Made by a program: the position numbers and the translations under genes | The notes under the pieces: generated by a model | The model's input: the letters and a program-made list of their open reading frames with translations, nothing else | What the model was told of the DNA's origin: nothing | Database searches by the model: none | Origin: Alterluteimonas quercicellularis | GTDB lineage: Bacteria; Pseudomonadota; Gammaproteobacteria; Xanthomonadales; Xanthomonadaceae | Length of the DNA stretch: 36,070 nt | Direction: 5' to 3' | NCBI RefSeq assembly: GCF_021191635.1 | Contig: NZ_JAIWPR010000061.1 | Location: 1 to 36,070 of the forward strand | Shown: positions 9,979 to 17,806 of the stretch, in pieces | Position numbering within the stretch: position 1 is the first letter of the stretch | Layout: each line of letters opens with the position of its first letter

Positions 9979-10946
9979 CGCACGTTGACGAAGCCGTTGC
10001 TGGTGTCGCCGCTGTTCAGGCGCTGGCGCAGCTGGGTGGTGCTGAGCCCGAAGTCCATCTGGAAGTGCGGGCGATCGACCAGGCGGGTCCAGTTGCCGCC
10101 CCACTCCAGGCCCATGTTCTCGCCGATGCGGCCGATCGCGGCCCAGTCGGTGTCCCAGTTCACGCTGCCGTCCGGCCGCACCTCGACCACGTCGAAGGCC
10201 AGCCCGTAGTTGTGGTAGCTGCTGCCGCCGCGCGCGTTGGTGACGATGTCGCCGGGCGCGGTGCGCCCCTGCGCGTACAGCGCGTTCTGCTCGGCGATCG
10301 AGCGGTAGCCCTGGGTCACGCGCAGCTGGATGCCCAGCTCCTGCTCGACGCGGTTGACGAAGGCGGCCGCGGTGGCGCGCACCTCCGGGTGCAGGCCGGC
10401 GATGCGGCGGTCGGTCGCGGCGTCGCCGGTCGCCGCCACGTCGCCCGAGACCGGCGCCGCGCCGCCCGGACCGGTCGAAGCGGTCCGCCCCAGCTCGCCC
10501 CAGGTCTGGCGGCCGACGATGCCGTCGACCTCGATGCCGCGGCTGGCCTGGAACTCGCGCACCGCGCCCCCGGTCCGCGGGCCGAAGACGCCGTCGACCG
10601 GGCCCGGATCGAAGCCGCCGCCGGCCAGGCCGCGCTGCAGCTCCGAGACCACGGGCCCGCGCGCGCCCTCCTCCAGCTTCGGCGTGGGGCCTTCCGCGGC
10701 GACCAGCGCCGGCGGCCTGGCCACCGCGCCCTCCGGCAGCGCGATGCGCTGGTCGGGGTAGATGACATCGGGATTGAGCACGCCGGGGTTGGCGTCGAGC
10801 AGCGACCGCAGGCTGACCCCGTGGTCGCGCGCGATGGTGGACAGGGTGTCGTCGCGCCTGGCGATGTAGACGCCCGATTCCGGGGCGGCGCCGGGCTCGT
10901 CGCCGGCGGGGGACGCGGCACGGTTGGAGACGGCTTCGAGGCTCAT
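9975..10946 (-). CDS. LysM / peptidoglycan-binding / M15 (VanY/CwlK-type) peptidase, no signal peptide
   Basis: 323 residues with three modules: a LysM domain (about 24-72: DDTLSTIARDHGVSLRSLLDANP), a PG_binding_1 domain (about 95-154: VDGVFGPRTGGAVREFQ), and a C-terminal M15 metallopeptidase domain (about 180-300) with zinc ligands predicted as His245 and Asp252 in SSYHNYGLAFD, and His294 in DRPHF. Such enzymes cut L-Ala-D-Glu or D-Ala-containing bonds in peptidoglycan stem peptides. The ATG at 10946 has an AGGA Shine-Dalgarno and precedes the LysM domain directly; there is no Sec or Tat signal, as in phage endolysins or contact-delivered effectors. The TAG stop lies inside a GTAG repeat. 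Confidence 0.88.
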   Translation of the reverse strand: MSLEAVSNRAASPAGDEPGAAPESGVYIARRDDTLSTIARDHGVSLRSLLDANPGVLNPDVIYPDQRIALPEGAVARPPALVAAEGPTPKLEEGARGPVVSELQRGLAGGGFDPGPVDGVFGPRTGGAVREFQASRGIEVDGIVGRQTWGELGRTASTGPGGAAPVSGDVAATGDAATDRRIAGLHPEVRATAAAFVNRVEQELGIQLRVTQGYRSIAEQNALYAQGRTAPGDIVTNARGGSSYHNYGLAFDVVEVRPDGSVNWDTDWAAIGRIGENMGLEWGGNWTRLVDRPHFQMDFGLSTTQLRQRLNSGDTSNGFVNVR

Positions 10947-11289
10947 GTCCTGACCTCTCAGGGTGCGGGATGCCGATGCCGGCGGGCGGTGGGCCCGGGG
11001 CGTTGCCTCCATCCTCGGAGACCCCGGACGGCCGCGGTAGCTGGGGCTGTCCCCAGGGTCCGCAGAGGCGCGCGACGGGCGCGGGGGGCCTGCCGCGTCG
11101 CCGCGGCCCGCAATCTCGTAGGAGCGCGCTTGCGCGCGACGCTTTTCCGTTGGCGCCGGATGCCAGAGAGCATCGCGCGCGAGCGCGCTCCTACGGAAAT
11201 CCGTCCGGGTTCTCACCCGGTCTCGCCGGGACGCTGTAGTAGGCTCCAGCCGTGCCGCGCCCGGCGGCCAAGCCAGGAGGAACCGCGCC
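10947..11289. other. intergenic region with repeat doublet and ribosome-binding site
   Basis: 343 bp without a gene, between the divergent M15 peptidase and the small exported protein. It holds the GTAG repeat doublet at 11118-11194 and an AGGAGG Shine-Dalgarno shortly before the ATG at 11290. Promoters for both neighbours must lie here; I could not pick confident -35/-10 hexamers. Confidence 0.6.
11118..11194. repeat. GTAG-type palindromic repeat doublet (inverted pair)
   Basis: Complete doublet of 77 bp: it begins GTAGGAGCGCGCTTGCGCGC and ends with the inverse GCGAGCGCGCTCCTAC, with a central spacer of about 25 bp. As RNA it would fold into one long hairpin. It lies in the divergent intergenic region between the M15 peptidase and the small exported protein. 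Confidence 0.85.
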
Positions 11290-11640
11290 ATGCCCATCCC
11301 GTTCCGGCCCGCGCTGGCCATCGCCTGCCTGCTGCTCACCGCCCCGGCCGCAGCCGCCGAACGCGCCGCCGCGCCGGCCTGCGCGGCCGAGGCGCTCGCC
11401 CAGGCGGAGAAGCTGCTGGCCTTCCATGTCGACGGCGACGACCGCGCCGCGATCGAACCCGAGGCGAAGACCCTGCCGCCGCTCGCCAACCCGGCAGCGC
11501 CGGGGCAGCGCCTGTCGGTGGTGGAAGTCTGGGGCAACGTCTACCGCGGCCGCTATCGCATGCGCTTCCTCTACGCCGGCGAGGGCGCCACCGCGTGCAC
11601 CCTGCTGGGCCAGGAGATCCTGGAGTACGCGCAGCTCTGA
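11290..11640 (+). CDS. small exported protein with two cysteines, unknown function
   Basis: 116 residues, not recognised as a named family. The N-terminal 23 residues form a Sec signal (FRPALAIACLLLTAPAAAA). The mature part of about 93 residues has Cys31 and Cys103, which could form one disulfide, and a beta-rich middle (RLSVVEVWGNVYRGRYRMRFLY). A good AGGAGG ribosome-binding site precedes the ATG. It is placed between two signal-less peptidoglycan hydrolase genes on the opposite strand. My inference, untested, is that it may be a periplasmic inhibitor or immunity protein for one of them. Confidence 0.75.
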   Translation: MPIPFRPALAIACLLLTAPAAAAERAAAPACAAEALAQAEKLLAFHVDGDDRAAIEPEAKTLPPLANPAAPGQRLSVVEVWGNVYRGRYRMRFLYAGEGATACTLLGQEILEYAQL

Positions 11641-11652
11641 ACCCGCACGCCG

Positions 11653-11678
11653 GTAGGAGCGCGCTTGCGCGCTCCTAC
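11653..11678. repeat. GTAG-type palindromic repeat, perfect 12-bp stem
   Basis: A single compact element: GTAGGAGCGCGC, loop TT, then the exact complement GCGCGCTCCTAC. It lies 12 bp after the stop of the small exported protein and between convergent genes, so it may act as its transcript-end hairpin although no T-tract follows. Confidence 0.85.
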
Positions 11679-11700
11679 CTGTGGATAGCGCCACGCGGAG

Positions 11701-11742
11701 GAAACAAGACGCCGGGCCCGATGCATCCGGGCGCCCGGCGTC
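11701..11742 (-). terminator. probable intrinsic terminator of the GH19 gene
   Basis: Perfect 10-bp inverted repeat, GACGCCGGGC at 11708-11717 and GCCCGGCGTC at 11733-11742. On the minus strand it is followed by TTGTTTCC. It lies 28 bp beyond the GH19 stop codon at 11771. The T-run is imperfect, as is common in high-GC genomes. Confidence 0.6.
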
Positions 11743-11770
11743 GCGAGGTGCATGCGCCGTTCCGGCGCGA

Positions 11771-12784
11771 TCAGCCGAACGCGTCCTGCGCGCGGGCGTA
11801 GTAGGCCTGCCGGTCGGCCAGGCCGTTGTAGCCGCCGTTGATCAGGCGCGTGACCTGACGGAAGTCGCCGGCGTCGGCCGCATCGTTGATGTCGCGGCTC
11901 GACCAGTACCACGCCGCCACGCGCGCGGCGTTCTCGGGCTCGGCGGCCAGTTCCGGGTTGTTCACCAGGTCCAGGCCGAGCGCGCGGCCGGCTTCCTCGT
12001 AGTTCGCGCGCCCGGTCAGCTGGATGTAGCCGCGGCCCTTGAAGCGCACGCCGTCGCCCGGCTGGGTGTTGCCCAGGTCGGCGCGGCCCTCGTAGGCCGC
12101 GCCGCTGGCGATCTCCTCGGAGTACACGAAGCCGCCGCTCTCGTGCGCCAGCTGGGCGATGAACATCGCCTTGCGCTCCGGCGTGTTGATGTCCGCCTCG
12201 GCCATCGCGGCGCTGACGTGCGGCGCGATCTCCGCCGCGCGCTCGGCGCTGAGCGTGGGCACGATCTGCTGCAGTTGCTCGGCGGTGACCGAGGCGGCCG
12301 GATCCGCCGGCTGCGTGCCGTCCACCGGCCCCGTGCCCTCGGTGCCGCGCTGCTCCAGGATGCGGCGCAGGTCCGGGTTGAGGCCGGGGTCGCGCAGCGC
12401 GGCCTCGGTATCCTGCCGGCCGCTGATGCCGTCGGCGCCGGCCTGGCCCTGGGCGCTGGCCGCGGTGTCGAGCAGCGGGTCGAGGTACTCGCCCGACGCG
12501 AGCGCCGGCGCGATGGCGGCGAGGTCCGGGCGGCCGATCAGGCCGTCGATGTCGTCGATGCCCGCGGCGACGTCGAGCATGTTGCGGTGCGCGGGGTTGT
12601 CGAGGAGGAAGCGCGCGGCCTCCTGCTGCTCCTGGGTGAAGCCGCCGCCGCGGTTGTCGGCCACCGCCTGCAGGTCCTTCACGCTGATCCGGCCGTCGCC
12701 GATGACGTTGAACAGGCCGTGCGCGGTGTCGAACTTGTCGAAGTCGCGGTTGAGGACGGACACCGCGGACTGGATGCTGGTCAT
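11771..12784 (-). CDS. GH19 chitinase/lysozyme-like enzyme with EF-hand-like N-terminal module, no signal peptide
   Basis: 337 residues. Residues about 165-337 are a glycoside hydrolase family 19 domain of the bacterial lysozyme-like kind: AQLAHESGG with candidate catalytic Glu215, YEGR with Glu232, then RFKGRGYIQLTGRANY and the C-terminal RLINGGYNGLADR. Residues 1-135 are a separate module with three Asp/Gly loops (GDGRISVKDL, DIDGLIGRPDL, GADGISGRQD) interleaved with a helix AARFLLDNP; it resembles degenerate EF-hands and recalls modules in secreted Xanthomonas/Pseudomonas proteins (recollection, not a search). There is no Sec signal at the chosen ATG (12784, GGAGG upstream). Probably cleaves peptidoglycan glycan strands; delivery route unknown. 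Confidence 0.85.
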   Translation of the reverse strand: MTSIQSAVSVLNRDFDKFDTAHGLFNVIGDGRISVKDLQAVADNRGGGFTQEQQEAARFLLDNPAHRNMLDVAAGIDDIDGLIGRPDLAAIAPALASGEYLDPLLDTAASAQGQAGADGISGRQDTEAALRDPGLNPDLRRILEQRGTEGTGPVDGTQPADPAASVTAEQLQQIVPTLSAERAAEIAPHVSAAMAEADINTPERKAMFIAQLAHESGGFVYSEEIASGAAYEGRADLGNTQPGDGVRFKGRGYIQLTGRANYEEAGRALGLDLVNNPELAAEPENAARVAAWYWSSRDINDAADAGDFRQVTRLINGGYNGLADRQAYYARAQDAFG

Positions 12785-13084
12785 GGCAGGAGAACCTCCG
12801 TGGGCGCGTGCCGCACAGAGTGTCAGGTTCGCCGCGCGTTGCACGCTGGGGACGACCCTAGCCGGCGCGCCCGCGTCCGCTGTTCACACGTGACCGGGCG
12901 CTGGTTTCCGGCCCGTCGCACGATGGCCGCGCCACGCGATGCCGTGCGACCATCGCCGGGCGCCGTGGCCGGCCACCACGCCTCGTGCACGCGGCGGCTC
13001 CCGATGATGGCGCGCGGCCCGTCCGCGATCCTTCCCCCCTTCGATCCCCGCCGCGGCCGCGCGCGCGGCCGCACGGAAACCGCC
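12785..13084. promoter_or_regulatory. divergent control region between GH19 gene and MATE gene
   Basis: 300 bp without a gene. It contains an 8-bp inverted repeat (GTCGCACG at 12915-12922, CGTGCGAC at 12943-12950, 20-bp gap). Just before the MATE start there is a perfect 20-bp palindrome at 13053-13072, GCGGCCGCGCGCGCGGCCGC. Either could be an operator or an RNA structure near the ribosome-binding site; no confident promoter hexamers were found. Confidence 0.5.
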
Positions 13085-14548
13085 ATGCCCCCACGCGACC
13101 GGCGCCACGACCTCACCGAAGGCTCCATCGGTCCGACCCTGTTCGCGTTCGCGCTGCCGATCCTCGGCGGCAACGTGCTGCAGTCGCTCAACGGCTCGAT
13201 CAACGCGGTGTGGATCGGCCGCTTCCTGGGCGAGTCGGCGCTGACCGCGGTCGCCAACGCCAACAACATCCTGTTCTTCCTGCTGGGCGCGGTGTTCGGC
13301 ATCGGCATGGCGGCCACGATCCTGGTGGCGCAGGCGATGGGCCGCCACGACCTGGCCGAGGCGCGCCGCGTGATCGGCACCAGCGCGACCTTCTTCACCG
13401 CGGTGTCGGTGCTGATCGCCGCGGCCGGCCTGCCGCTGTCGCGGCAGGTGCTGCAGTGGATGGGCACGCCCGCCGCCGCCCTGCCCTACGCCGATGCCTA
13501 CCTGCGCACGATCTTCCTCGCGGTGCCGTTCCTGTACCTGTTCGCCTTCCTGTCGGCCACCCTGCGCGGCGCCGGCGACGCCCGCACGCCGTTCCTGTTC
13601 CTGCTGCTGGTGGTGGCGCTGGACGTGGTGCTGGTGCCGCTGCTGGTGTTCGGCATCGGCCCGCTGCCGGAACTGGGCATGACCGGCGCGGCCGTGGCGA
13701 CGTTGCTCGCCAACGCGTCGAGCCTGGCCGCGCTGCTGCTGTGGCTGCGCCACCGCCGCCATCCGCTGTGGATCTCGCGCGCGGAGCGGGCGCTGTTCCG
13801 CCCCGACTGGGCGATCGTGCGCACGCTGGTGCTCAAGGGCGTGCCGATGGGGGCGCAGATGGTGCTGATCTCGCTGGCCATGATCGCGATGATGGCGATG
13901 GTCAACCGCCACGGCACCGAGACCACCGCCGCCTACGGCGCGGTGATGCAGCTGTGGACCTACGTGCAGATGCCGGCGATGGCGATCGGCGCGGCCTGCT
14001 CCTCGATGGCGGCGCAGAACGTCGGCGCCGGCCTGTGGCCGCGGGTGGACGCGACCGCGCGCGCGGGCGTGGGCTTCAACTTCCTGCTGACCGGCGCGCT
14101 GATCGTGCCGCTGATCCTGTTCGACCGCTGGACGCTGGCGGTGTTTCTGCCCGAGGGCAGCCCGTCGCTGGAGGTGGCCCGGCACATCAACCACATCGGC
14201 GTGGGCTCGTTCCTGTTCTTCGGCGTGACCTTCGTGCTGTTCGGCGTGGTGCGCGCCACCGGCGCGGTGGTCCCGCCGCTGGTCGTGCTGGGGCTGGCGC
14301 TGTGGGGCGTGCGGGTGCCGTTCGCCAACGCGCTGCAGCCTACGCTCGGCGCCGACGCGATCTGGTGGAGCTTCCCGGCCAGCGCGCTGGTGGCGATGCT
14401 GCTGGCGATGGCCTACTACCGCTGGGGCGGCTGGCGGCGCGCGCGGATGCTGCCGCGCGAGGAGGACCTGGCGATCCCGTCCGAAGTGCCCGCACAGCCG
14501 CCCTCGCCGGTGGCCGAGCCCTGCCCGCCGCGCGCCAGGTCCCTGTAG
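13085..14548 (+). CDS. MATE-family multidrug/metabolite efflux transporter
   Basis: 487 residues with about twelve hydrophobic helices in two related halves, as in MatE transporters that export drugs or metabolites by sodium or proton antiport. Typical segments are the N-terminal LTEGSIGPTLFAFALPILGGNVLQSLNGSINAVWIGRFLG, shown here by its parts SIGPTLFAFALPI and NAVWIGRFLG, then the repeat-2 entry VLKGVPMGAQMVL and AACSSMAAQNVGAG. Start ATG at 13085 lacks a strong Shine-Dalgarno and follows a 20-bp palindrome. The C-terminal 30 residues are a hydrophilic Pro-rich tail, and the TAG stop is the TAG of a GTAG repeat. Confidence 0.92.
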   Translation: MPPRDRRHDLTEGSIGPTLFAFALPILGGNVLQSLNGSINAVWIGRFLGESALTAVANANNILFFLLGAVFGIGMAATILVAQAMGRHDLAEARRVIGTSATFFTAVSVLIAAAGLPLSRQVLQWMGTPAAALPYADAYLRTIFLAVPFLYLFAFLSATLRGAGDARTPFLFLLLVVALDVVLVPLLVFGIGPLPELGMTGAAVATLLANASSLAALLLWLRHRRHPLWISRAERALFRPDWAIVRTLVLKGVPMGAQMVLISLAMIAMMAMVNRHGTETTAAYGAVMQLWTYVQMPAMAIGAACSSMAAQNVGAGLWPRVDATARAGVGFNFLLTGALIVPLILFDRWTLAVFLPEGSPSLEVARHINHIGVGSFLFFGVTFVLFGVVRATGAVVPPLVVLGLALWGVRVPFANALQPTLGADAIWWSFPASALVAMLLAMAYYRWGGWRRARMLPREEDLAIPSEVPAQPPSPVAEPCPPRARSL

Positions 14549-14619
14549 GAGCGCGCTCGCGCGCGATGCTTTTCTCTCCGACGCCGCAAGCAAAGCATCG
14601 CGCGCGAGCGCGCTCCTAC
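14545..14619. repeat. GTAG-type palindromic repeat doublet (inverted pair)
   Basis: Begins GTAGGAGCGCGCTCGCGCGC and ends in the inverse GCGAGCGCGCTCCTAC, spacer about 25 bp. The first GTAG (14545-14548) contains the stop codon of the MATE transporter. It separates the MATE gene from the convergent small membrane protein gene. Confidence 0.85.
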
Positions 14620-14647
14620 GGGGGGCGCCGGTCTGGCGCGGGCGCGC

Positions 14648-14914
14648 CTACGGACGGCCCGCTGTCCGCGCCGGGTCTTCGCCGAGGGCCGTCGCCTCCT
14701 GCTCGAGCCGCGCGGGCAGATCGCGGCGGCGCACGCCTTCGCGCTGCAGCGCGCGCAGCCGTTCGAGCATGCGCGCGCGGCGGGCGGGATCGTCGCCGGC
14801 GAAGGACAGGGCCAGATCGCGGTCCATCCAGCGGCGGAACACGACGAACAGGACCACGTGCAGCGCGATCGCCAGCGCGCTCACCAGGACGACGATGGCG
14901 ATGTCCCAGCCCAT
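14648..14914 (-). CDS. small membrane protein, unknown function
   Basis: 88 residues: one N-terminal hydrophobic helix (MGWDIAIVVLVSALAIALH, extending to about residue 26) and a charged cytoplasmic tail rich in Arg/Glu. Not recognised as a named family. It starts 13 bp after the stop of the upstream lipoprotein gene on the same strand, so the two are likely one transcript, possibly with the M1 aminopeptidase before them. Confidence 0.7.
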   Translation of the reverse strand: MGWDIAIVVLVSALAIALHVVLFVVFRRWMDRDLALSFAGDDPARRARMLERLRALQREGVRRRDLPARLEQEATALGEDPARTAGRP

Positions 14915-14927
14915 CCCCGCGCGGCGC

Positions 14928-15656
14928 TCAGTCCCAGCCCGGCATCCGTGCGCGGTCCAGCCCGCCGACCTCGAACACCGCGGTGCGGGTGCCGCCGGCC
15001 TTCACCGGGAACTCGATCGACAGCGTCTTCGCGCCGCCGAGCAGCCGCCACAGCGCGCGCTCGTCCTCGACGAACATCGCGATCGCCTCGTCGGTGTCGG
15101 GGCGGCTTGCGGCCATGCGCCGCGGCTCGCCCTCGTCCACGGTCACGTTCACCCGGCAGCCGCCGTAGCAGTCGAAGTCGCCCGCCTGCAGCACCAGGTA
15201 GCTGCTGCGGCCCCACTCCGGGTGGTCGCGGAAGATCAGCTGCACGCGCTTGCGGCCGCTGCCATCGGTGTCCAGCGGCTCGCGCGCGTCGATCGCGGCC
15301 GATCGCTGCTCGCCGCCCGCCACCGCGATCGACTGGTAGCTCCACAGCGCGGCGGTGCGCGCGGCCTCGCGCTCGGCGCCGGCCTTTTCCGCCACCTCGT
15401 CGAAGCGGGCGCGCACGCGCTCGGCGGCCTCGGTGTCGGGCCAGCGCATGAACAGCACGTCGCCCTGCGCCTTGGCCAGCGCCCAGTTCTCCTCGGCCAG
15501 GGCCTTGTCGAAGCCGGCTTCCGCCTCCGAGGCCTGCCGCTCCGCGGCCTCGGCCCGGGCGGCGGCCTGCGCCGCGGCCTCGGCCTCGCGGTCGCGGCAG
15601 CCGGCCAGGGCCAGCGCGGCGGACAGGACGAGCAGGAGCAGGCGCGGCAGAGGCAT
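14928..15656 (-). CDS. coiled-coil lipoprotein, unknown function
   Basis: 242 residues. The ATG at 15656 opens a lipoprotein signal ending LALAGC (Cys20); an upstream in-frame start at 15716 would displace it. Residues about 22-105 are an Ala/Glu/Arg-rich helix likely to form a coiled coil. The C-terminal part (about 115-242) is beta-rich with a CYGGC pair of cysteines and repeated acidic stretches (VDEGEPRR, FVEDERALW). I do not recognise the family. It follows the M1 peptidase gene by 63 bp and precedes the small membrane protein by 13 bp. Confidence 0.78.
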   Translation of the reverse strand: MPLPRLLLLVLSAALALAGCRDREAEAAAQAAARAEAAERQASEAEAGFDKALAEENWALAKAQGDVLFMRWPDTEAAERVRARFDEVAEKAGAEREAARTAALWSYQSIAVAGGEQRSAAIDAREPLDTDGSGRKRVQLIFRDHPEWGRSSYLVLQAGDFDCYGGCRVNVTVDEGEPRRMAASRPDTDEAIAMFVEDERALWRLLGGAKTLSIEFPVKAGGTRTAVFEVGGLDRARMPGWD

Positions 15657-15719
15657 GGCGGGCGTTCCGGGAAAGCGCGGGACGGCCAGCTTAGGGCGTG
15701 CCGCGGCCGCCGTCATCGC

Positions 15720-17729
15720 TCAGCCGCCCGCGGCCTGCGGGTCGACCGGGGCCTCCGGCGCCGGGCCGCCGTCCGGCGCGGGCGGCTGCGCGGGCGCGGC
15801 GGGCGAGGCCGCCTGCGGCTCGGCCTCGTCGATGATCCGCTGCACCGAGGCGGCAGTGATCGGATGGCTGCCCGGCCGCGCGCGCCCGAACACCTCGCGC
15901 GCCAGCGCCAGGCCCTCTGGCGTCTGCACCAGCGCGGTGTAGATCGGCAGGATCAGCTTGCGCCGGCCCACGGTCTGCAGGAACCGCGTCATCGGCTCGA
16001 AGGCGAGCATGTAGCCGCTGCGCACCGCCAGCGGGTACCAGCGCATCGCCAGTTCGCCGTTCGGCGTGCCGGTGAAGGCGTAGGCGGTGTCGAGCTGCGC
16101 CATCTGCTCCTGGCTGAGCGTGGGCGGCAGGCCCTCCAGGAAGTGGATCCATTCCTGCGTGGTCCATTCGGAGGTCAGCTGCTGCGGCGGCAGCGCGGCG
16201 CTGCCCAGCCAGGCCAGGCGCGCGGAGTCCACCAGCCCCAGCCGCGGCGACATCACCTGTGGCGCGGAGGCCGGGATGCCCGGCGCGTACACCCATTCCT
16301 GGATCTCGGCGTCGGTGGTCTTGCCGGGGTTCGCATCGAACAGGTGCGCCTTGGCGTAGGCCAGGAACTGCTCGGTGGTCACGCTCTGGAAGGCGAAGTG
16401 GTCGAAGTAGCCGCGCAGGAACGCGTCGAAGGTCTCGCGGCCGTAGCGCTCCTCCAGGAACTGCAGGAACCACGCGCCCTTGTCGTAGGCCACCGCGCTC
16501 AGCGCGTCGTCGGCGTCGAGCTCGGTGCCCGGCTTCACCGCCAGCGCCTGGGTGGCCTCGGGCATGTCGCCGATGTTGTCCTTCAGCGCCTCGCGGGCGA
16601 TGACGAACTCCATGTCGCTGAACTCCTTGCCGTACAGCGCCTCGACGATGCGGTTCTCGACGTAGCTGGTCACGCCCTCGTTGAGCCAGCCGTGCTTGGC
16701 GCTGGCGAAGGTGACCAGGTTGCCGGACCAGCTGTGCGCCAGCTCGTGGGCGATCAGCGAGACCAGCGACTTGTCGCCCACGATCACCGTTGGGGTGATG
16801 AAGGACAGGCGCGGGTTCTCCATGCCGCCGTAGGGGAACGACGGCGGCAGCACCAGCAGGTCGTAGCGCTCCCAGCGGTACGGGCCGTACAGCGCCTCGG
16901 TGGCGGCGATCATCTTCTCGGTGTCGGCGAACTCGGCCACCGCGCGCTCGACCATGGCCGGCTCCGCCCACACGCCCGAGCGCTGCGAGATCGGCTCGAA
17001 CACCAGGTCGCCGGCGGCGATCGCCATCAGGTAGGACGGGATGCGCTGCGGCATGCGGAAGACGTACTCGCCGTCGCGCGGCGCGGCCGGATCGTTGTCG
17101 GCGCTCATCAGCACCATCACGTCGGGGCGCGTGCGCACGGTGGCCGAGTAGGTGTAGCGCACCGCCGGCGTGTCCTGCAGCGGCACCCAGCTGCGCGCGT
17201 GGATCTGCTGCGACTGGCTGAACATGAAGGGCAGCGTGCCGCCCTCGGTCATCTCCGGGGTCAGCCACTGCAGGCCGGACGCCTCCGGCGAGGTGCGGTA
17301 GGTCACCCGCACCCGCGCGTTGCGCTGCGGCGCCTGGATCAGCAGCCGGCTGCCCAGGGTCGCGTGCGGGGCGTCGAGCGCGAACTGCAGCGGGCTCCAC
17401 TGCCCATCCGCCTCGCCCTCCACGCGCTCGATGGTCAGCGCGCGGGTGTCGAGCGCCAGCTCGGTGGCGGCCTCGTCCTTCCAGTCCAGGGTGTAGGTGG
17501 CGGTGCCGGCGAGGGTGCGGCTGTCGAAATCGAGGTCGAGATCGAGCGCCAGGTCGTCGATGACGACCTTGCCCGGCTCGGCGTGGGAATGCTCGTCGCG
17601 GTCGGCGGCCACGGCCGTCTCCTTCGGCGGGACGGGGGTGCTGGCGTCGGGGCTCGGCTCGCGGGTGCAGCCGGCCAGCGCGAGGGCGGCCAGGGCCAGC
17701 GCCCATGCGGCGGACTGGAGTGATCGCAT
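15720..17729 (-). CDS. M1-family zinc aminopeptidase (lipoprotein)
   Basis: 669 residues. Lipoprotein signal with lipobox LAGC (Cys21), so probably an envelope-anchored enzyme. The beta-sandwich N-terminal domain is followed by the gluzincin core: exopeptidase motif GGMEN at 301-305, zinc motif HELAH at 328-332, third zinc ligand Glu351 in WLNEG, then a C-terminal helical domain. This architecture matches leukotriene A4 hydrolase/cold-active aminopeptidase-type M1 enzymes that trim N-terminal residues from peptides. The last 35 residues are an Ala/Pro tail. ATG 17729 chosen because the lipobox follows it. It lies 77 bp downstream of ubiE on the same strand. Confidence 0.93.
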   Translation of the reverse strand: MRSLQSAAWALALAALALAGCTREPSPDASTPVPPKETAVAADRDEHSHAEPGKVVIDDLALDLDLDFDSRTLAGTATYTLDWKDEAATELALDTRALTIERVEGEADGQWSPLQFALDAPHATLGSRLLIQAPQRNARVRVTYRTSPEASGLQWLTPEMTEGGTLPFMFSQSQQIHARSWVPLQDTPAVRYTYSATVRTRPDVMVLMSADNDPAAPRDGEYVFRMPQRIPSYLMAIAAGDLVFEPISQRSGVWAEPAMVERAVAEFADTEKMIAATEALYGPYRWERYDLLVLPPSFPYGGMENPRLSFITPTVIVGDKSLVSLIAHELAHSWSGNLVTFASAKHGWLNEGVTSYVENRIVEALYGKEFSDMEFVIAREALKDNIGDMPEATQALAVKPGTELDADDALSAVAYDKGAWFLQFLEERYGRETFDAFLRGYFDHFAFQSVTTEQFLAYAKAHLFDANPGKTTDAEIQEWVYAPGIPASAPQVMSPRLGLVDSARLAWLGSAALPPQQLTSEWTTQEWIHFLEGLPPTLSQEQMAQLDTAYAFTGTPNGELAMRWYPLAVRSGYMLAFEPMTRFLQTVGRRKLILPIYTALVQTPEGLALAREVFGRARPGSHPITAASVQRIIDEAEPQAASPAAPAQPPAPDGGPAPEAPVDPQAAGG

Positions 17730-17806
17730 CGGGAGGTTCCGTGCCGGGGGAGGCGCCATTCTACGCCGCGGGGCGCCCTGGTCGCCCGGCATGCGCCCCG
17801 GGCGCC

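Noticed and set aside
9908..11678. Several closely spaced palindromes that might look like a CRISPR array
   Set aside because: Copies lie hundreds of bases apart, in both orientations and flanking genes, with no regular spacers and no cas genes.
9975..12784. Prophage remnant suggested by endolysin-like M15 and GH19 proteins
   Set aside because: No holin, tail, capsid, portal, terminase or integrase genes are present, and the surrounding genes are normal chromosomal ones.
12915..12950. GTCGCACG/CGTGCGAC inverted repeat as a definite operator
   Set aside because: Only 8 bp per arm with a 20-bp gap, quite likely by chance at this GC content; kept only as a note in the control region.
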